Below are positions 35,514 through 36,449 of a stretch of 36,449 nt of DNA, one piece after another. Position numbers and translations under genes: made by a program. Source of the stretch: Anaerolineales bacterium (GTDB lineage Bacteria; Chloroflexota; Anaerolineae; Anaerolineales; DRKV01); assembly GCA_024763355.1 (NCBI GenBank), contig JANTFR010000005.1, positions 1 to 36,449 of the forward strand, given 5' to 3'. Under the pieces are notes generated by a model that saw only the letters and a program-made list of their open reading frames with translations, did no database searches and was not told the DNA's origin. Each line of letters begins with the position of its first letter. Positions within the stretch are counted from its first letter, which is position 1.

Positions 35514-36197
35514 TCAGGAACTTTTGACGGGCATGTAGCGGGCCAGTTTGGCGGCCAGGTTGGAAAGGGGCATACTCTGTAAATAGATTTTGCCGGGACC
35601 TTTGAGAGTCGCCAGGAACAGTCCCTCGCCGGAGAAGAAAACGTTCTTCAGCCCTTTGACCCTGGCGATGTCGTAAGAGACGGTCGGCTCGAAGGCCGCG
35701 ATGTGACCGGGGTCCACTTTCATCACCTCTCCGGCGGCCAAGGTATATTCGCGCACTTCGCCCGGAATCTCCAGGAAAACCACGCCCGGTCCGGTCACCT
35801 TTTGCAAGATGAAGCCCTCTCCGCCGAAGAACCCGGCTCCCAGTTTCTTGCGAAAATGCATCTCCAGTTTGACGCTGTTCTCGGCGCACATGAAAGCATC
35901 CTTCTGGCAAATCAGACTTTCCCCGGCGGCCAGGTGCTGCGCCAGGATGTGTCCGGGGGCTTCGGGGGCAAAGGTGACAATCGCCTCGCCGTCAAGGCAG
36001 GTGTAGGTGGTCATAAAGAGTGATTCCCCCGCCAGGGCGCGCCCCAAACCGGCCATTAGCCCGCCTTTGGTGTTGGTTTCCATTTTGACCTTGCCCTTCA
36101 TCCAGGCCATGCCGCCCGACTCGGTGTAAACCGCCTCTCCCTGGGAGAGATGGACGTCCACGGTGGGCATCGTTGTGCCGAAAATCTCGTATTTCAT
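35514..36197 (-). CDS. AIM24 / TIGR00266 family protein
   Basis: MKYEIFGTTMPTVDVHLSQGEAVYTESGGMAWMKGKVKMETNTKGGLMAGLGRALAGESLFMTTYT; GLFLATLKGPGKIYLQSMPLSNLAAKL. Confidence 0.92.
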   Translation of the reverse strand: MKYEIFGTTMPTVDVHLSQGEAVYTESGGMAWMKGKVKMETNTKGGLMAGLGRALAGESLFMTTYTCLDGEAIVTFAPEAPGHILAQHLAAGESLICQKDAFMCAENSVKLEMHFRKKLGAGFFGGEGFILQKVTGPGVVFLEIPGEVREYTLAAGEVMKVDPGHIAAFEPTVSYDIARVKGLKNVFFSGEGLFLATLKGPGKIYLQSMPLSNLAAKLARYMPVKSS

Positions 36198-36239
36198 GGT
36201 GCTGCCTCCTTTTGTTGAAATGAAATTGTTGATAAACCG

Positions 36240-36449
36240 TTAGATGTCAACCTTCGCGCCGAAATCGCGTTCCTCCCCAATGGTGACGAAATAGGATGTG
36301 CAAGCCGCGTCAATCAAATCGGGGGAAAACGAGACGCTCTCCATGTTGTAGCGGGCGATGCTGACCATCTGGTTGAGAATATCGCGCGGGTGCGTCATCC
36401 GCAGGGGGCGCTGGAAGGGTTTGTACCACTTGGCGAGCATGTAATCCAA
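36240..36449 (-). CDS. Uncharacterised protein, C-terminal part (truncated by window edge)
   Basis: ORF open to window end, same strand as and upstream of the AIM24-like gene; possible ATPase C-terminus but not recognisable from this fragment. Confidence 0.5.
   Translation of the reverse strand: MDYMLAKWYKPFQRPLRMTHPRDILNQMVSIARYNMESVSFSPDLIDAACTSYFVTIGEERDFGAKVDI

Overview
GC-rich bacterial chromosome segment, about 36.4 kb. The overall gene style suggests Chloroflexota/Anaerolineae, but that is inference and no phylogenetic marker was tested. I call 24 protein-coding genes and two tRNA genes: tRNA-Pro(CGG) and tRNA-Leu(UAG). The housekeeping genes are inositol-phosphate synthase, an alcohol dehydrogenase, yebC-ruvC-ruvA, a GH13 lipoprotein, folC, lon, menA, a GH31 glucosidase, a DsbA-like protein, clpP and tig. 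A dense signalling block spans 13952-22361: two sensor kinases, two single-domain receivers, a receiver-adenylate cyclase and a PAS-cyclase. An esterase-VOC fusion protein lies at 25563-26723. No CRISPR array, transposase, phage module or rRNA was seen. The least ordinary material is intergenic: period-8 octamer arrays abutting start codons (lon, menA, adh), a 98-bp terminal-inverted-repeat element that appears inserted into one of two copies of a dispersed repeat, related palindromes flanking the esterase-VOC gene, a recurring GTGACNGTCAC palindrome, and a multi-hairpin element at 33920-34001. All calls come from reading the sequence and the supplied ORF track; no searches were run.
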